Shown: positions 14,848 through 16,157 of the stretch, one piece after another
Position numbering within the stretch: position 1 is the stretch's first letter
Layout: every line of letters starts with the position of its first letter
Origin: an uncultured Oscillospiraceae bacterium
GTDB taxonomy: Bacteria > Bacillota > Clostridia > Oscillospirales > Oscillospiraceae
Assembly: GCA_934546725.1 (NCBI GenBank)
Contig: CAKTED010000008.1
Coordinates: forward strand, 1-16,157
Direction of reading: 5' to 3'
DNA length: 16,157 bases
Translations under genes and position numbers: made by a program
The notes under the pieces: generated by a model
Seen by the model: the letters and a program-made list of their open reading frames with translations, nothing else
What the model was told of the DNA's origin: nothing
Databases searched by the model: none

Positions 14848-15126
14848 TCAAATCCTGTGCATGGCCTCAAAAATATCCTCGCGCTGAATGCGGATGGAGA
14901 GCGCGGTATTCTCGCCCTCGTCCCTGAGCAGTCTGGCGAGGTCCGCAAACGCCAGCTTGCAGCCGCTCATGTCCACCATCATTATCATGGTGAAATAATC
15001 ATGCATGATCGTCTGGCTGATATCGAGAACGTTTACGCCGTTCTGCGCAAGTATCGCGCAGACGTCGGCAATAATTCCGGTGCGGTCCCTGCCAATAACC
15101 GTAACAATAGCTTTAACTGCCTCCAT
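14848..15126 (-). CDS. ACT-domain protein, UPF0237 family
   Basis: This 92-residue protein is a single ACT domain, a small-molecule (often amino-acid) sensing fold with beta-alpha-beta-beta-alpha-beta order. It shows AIVTVIGRDRTGIIADVCAI (6-25), the Gly-rich turn NGVNVLDISQT and DYFTMIMMVD, and ends in EDIFEAMHRI, the typical family C-terminus. The start at 15126 has AAGGAAG about 10 bases upstream. Its stop is in the same frame as the following UPF0210 gene, 13 codons before that gene's ATG. The constant pairing of the two families suggests that the ACT protein regulates or complexes with UPF0210. No ligand is known to me. Confidence 0.93.
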   Translation of the reverse strand: MEAVKAIVTVIGRDRTGIIADVCAILAQNGVNVLDISQTIMHDYFTMIMMVDMSGCKLAFADLARLLRDEGENTALSIRIQREDIFEAMHRI

Positions 15127-15178
15127 TTTTCATATCTTCCTTTCATTTCACATAAGTACACGTATTATTTTCTGTTTT

Positions 15179-15757
15179 CTATTTTGTGAGCTCGTCAAGC
15201 GTCATCCCGAAGGCGGGCATGAAGTTTTCGAGGAAATACCGCACCTCCGGCAGGCTCGACGCTTCAAGCGCCGCTCTTATCTGTCCCTCCGCCGAGCGGA
15301 ACTCTCCGTTCCCGGCCCTGAGCTCCTCAACGCATTTTATGTATGCCGAAAGCTTATCCGCCGCCTTTACGATCTGCCGTATGCTCTCGTCCTGCGGATT
15401 CATTGCCTCGGCATATGCTCCGCGCATCTCATCCGGCAGCATGCCGAGCAGCTTCTCTTCCGCAAGGCGCTCAACATGTTTATATGATCCCGTTATATCT
15501 GAATTGAGATATTTAACAGGAGTTGGCATGTCGCCTGTAATTATCTCGGAAGCATCATGGAAAAGTGCGGCCGCAGCACATTTTTCCGGTTCGGCCTCTT
15601 TTCCGAAGACGTCTCTGCGGATAACAGCCAGCGCGTGCGCCAGAACGGCAGTCATATGCGAATGCTCCTGAACGTTTTCGTCATAGCTGTTTCGCATAAG
15701 ACACCAGCGGCGAATATTGCGCATTCTTGACAGCATTGCAAAGAAGTTTCCCGTCAT
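15179..15757 (-). CDS. yfbR: HD-domain 5'-deoxynucleotidase, YfbR family
   Basis: YfbR removes the 5'-phosphate from deoxyribonucleoside monophosphates with the help of a divalent metal, and so tunes dNTP pools and salvage. The 192-residue protein lines up with the E. coli enzyme (199 residues) over its length. The metal-binding HD residues are H32 (ENVQEHS), H67-D68 (LFHDASE) and D134 (KAADKLSAYIKCVEEL). R17 and W18 match the Arg-Trp pair that reads the deoxyribose. TGDMPTPVKY (74-83) is the other strongly conserved block. AAAGGTG lies about 5 bases before the ATG. A strong promoter-like sequence is 55 bases upstream, so this is probably the first gene of the run. Confidence 0.93.
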   Translation of the reverse strand: MTGNFFAMLSRMRNIRRWCLMRNSYDENVQEHSHMTAVLAHALAVIRRDVFGKEAEPEKCAAAALFHDASEIITGDMPTPVKYLNSDITGSYKHVERLAEEKLLGMLPDEMRGAYAEAMNPQDESIRQIVKAADKLSAYIKCVEELRAGNGEFRSAEGQIRAALEASSLPEVRYFLENFMPAFGMTLDELTK

Positions 15758-15811
15758 TTTTCACCTTTCTGCCGCACATTTTATTTTTATCTGCGCAGCC
15801 TATATTGTTTA

Positions 15812-15840
15812 AGTATAGCATACCGCCCCCGCCTTGTAAA
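15812..15840 (-). promoter_or_regulatory. Sigma-A type promoter upstream of yfbR
   Basis: On the minus strand a -35 box TTTACA (15840-15835) is followed by a 17-base spacer and a -10 box TATACT (15817-15812), with TGC giving an extended -10. It lies in the 111-base gap between tex and yfbR, the only long non-coding stretch on this side. It probably drives yfbR and the genes after it. Confidence 0.8.
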
Positions 15841-15868
15841 CCGGCGATGGCGCGATAATTCAACATTT

Positions 15869-16157
15869 TCATTTGGCCTGCTTTATTGAAAGGCTTATCC
15901 TTTTCTTTTTTTCATCCACCTCAAGCACGCAGACCTTTACAATATCGCCAACGCTCAGTATCTCTGACGGATGGCGAATAAACCGGTCAGTGATCTGCGA
16001 TATATGCACAAGGCCATCCTGATGAACGCCGATATCCACAAAAGCGCCGAAATCTATCACATTGCGCACGGTACCCGTCAGGATCATGCCGGGCTTCAGA
16101 TCCTTCATCTCCATAACGTCGCTGCGCAGAAGCGTGGGTGGACGCTCGTCGCGCGGA
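15869..16157 (-). CDS. tex: Tex-type transcription accessory protein, C-terminal S1 domain (5'-truncated by window edge)
   Basis: Tex is a nucleic-acid-binding protein linked to transcription; its C-terminal S1 domain binds RNA or DNA. About 96 residues are visible. The frame stays open to the right edge, and the residues before the first ATG (16114) read PRDERPPTLLRSDV, matching the linker before the S1 domain in Tex. So the ATG is internal. The S1 fold covers MEMKDLKPGMILTGTV, DFGAFVDIGVHQDGLVHISQ and DIVKVCVLEVDEKKKRISLS. The N-terminal, RuvC-like and HhH domains lie outside the window. No convincing terminator follows the stop, so readthrough into yfbR is possible besides the promoter. 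Other S1 proteins are conceivable, but VHQDGLVHISQ after LRSDV fits Tex best. Confidence 0.88.
   Translation of the reverse strand, partial: PRDERPPTLLRSDVMEMKDLKPGMILTGTVRNVIDFGAFVDIGVHQDGLVHISQITDRFIRHPSEILSVGDIVKVCVLEVDEKKKRISLSIKQAK

Noticed and set aside
15681..15872. A 63-codon frame between tex and yfbR
   Set aside because: It covers the sigma-A promoter and overlaps the yfbR start in another frame, with no ribosome-binding site or family resemblance.

Overview
The window looks like chromosomal housekeeping DNA from a GC-rich member of the Clostridia, most likely the Oscillospirales. The basis is gene order and protein resemblance: a SepF-DivIVA-IleS-LspA-RluD run matching the Bacillus subtilis ylm/divIVA region, a clostridial-type Noc, Hfq next to MiaA, and the UPF0237/UPF0210 pair. 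I see no phage genes, transposase, CRISPR array, tRNA or rRNA, and no accessory defence or biosynthetic system.

Layout. Bases 1-3391 (+) hold the 3' part of gltB (cut by the left edge) and complete gltD, the two subunits of NADPH-dependent glutamate synthase, closed by a strong hairpin terminator at 3418-3450. Bases 3575-4414 (+) hold a ParB/Noc-family gene whose DNA-reading residues fit Noc. It converges on the minus-strand genes at a bidirectional terminator (4428-4478). Everything from 4478 to the right edge is on the minus strand. In transcription order from the right edge: tex (only its C-terminal S1 domain is inside), a good sigma-A promoter at 15812-15840, yfbR, an ACT-domain protein (UPF0237), a UPF0210/DUF711 protein, miaA, hfq, a HlyD-like single-pass membrane protein, yggS, sepF, divIVA, a pair of terminator-like hairpins, ileS, a roughly 260-bp block of repeats and hairpins, lspA and rluD.

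How the genes fit together. gltBD makes glutamate from glutamine and 2-oxoglutarate. The minus-strand run combines nucleotide salvage (yfbR), tRNA and RNA biology (miaA, hfq, ileS, rluD), PLP homeostasis (yggS), septum and pole formation (sepF, divIVA) and lipoprotein maturation (lspA). Many junctions are tight: a 1-base stop/start overlap between the HlyD-like gene and yggS, a 1-base gap between UPF0210 and miaA, and a 29-base overlap between lspA and rluD. This suggests long co-transcribed units.

Most worth a second look are: the structured repeat block between ileS and lspA, flanked by two 42-bp near-identical direct repeats; the missing canonical start for the conserved N-terminus of the UPF0210 protein, whose conserved residues are encoded upstream of the only ATG; the HlyD-like adaptor with no transporter partner inside a cell-division cluster; the Noc-type specificity residues of the ParB-family protein; and tandem terminators upstream of ileS with too little room for a T-box.
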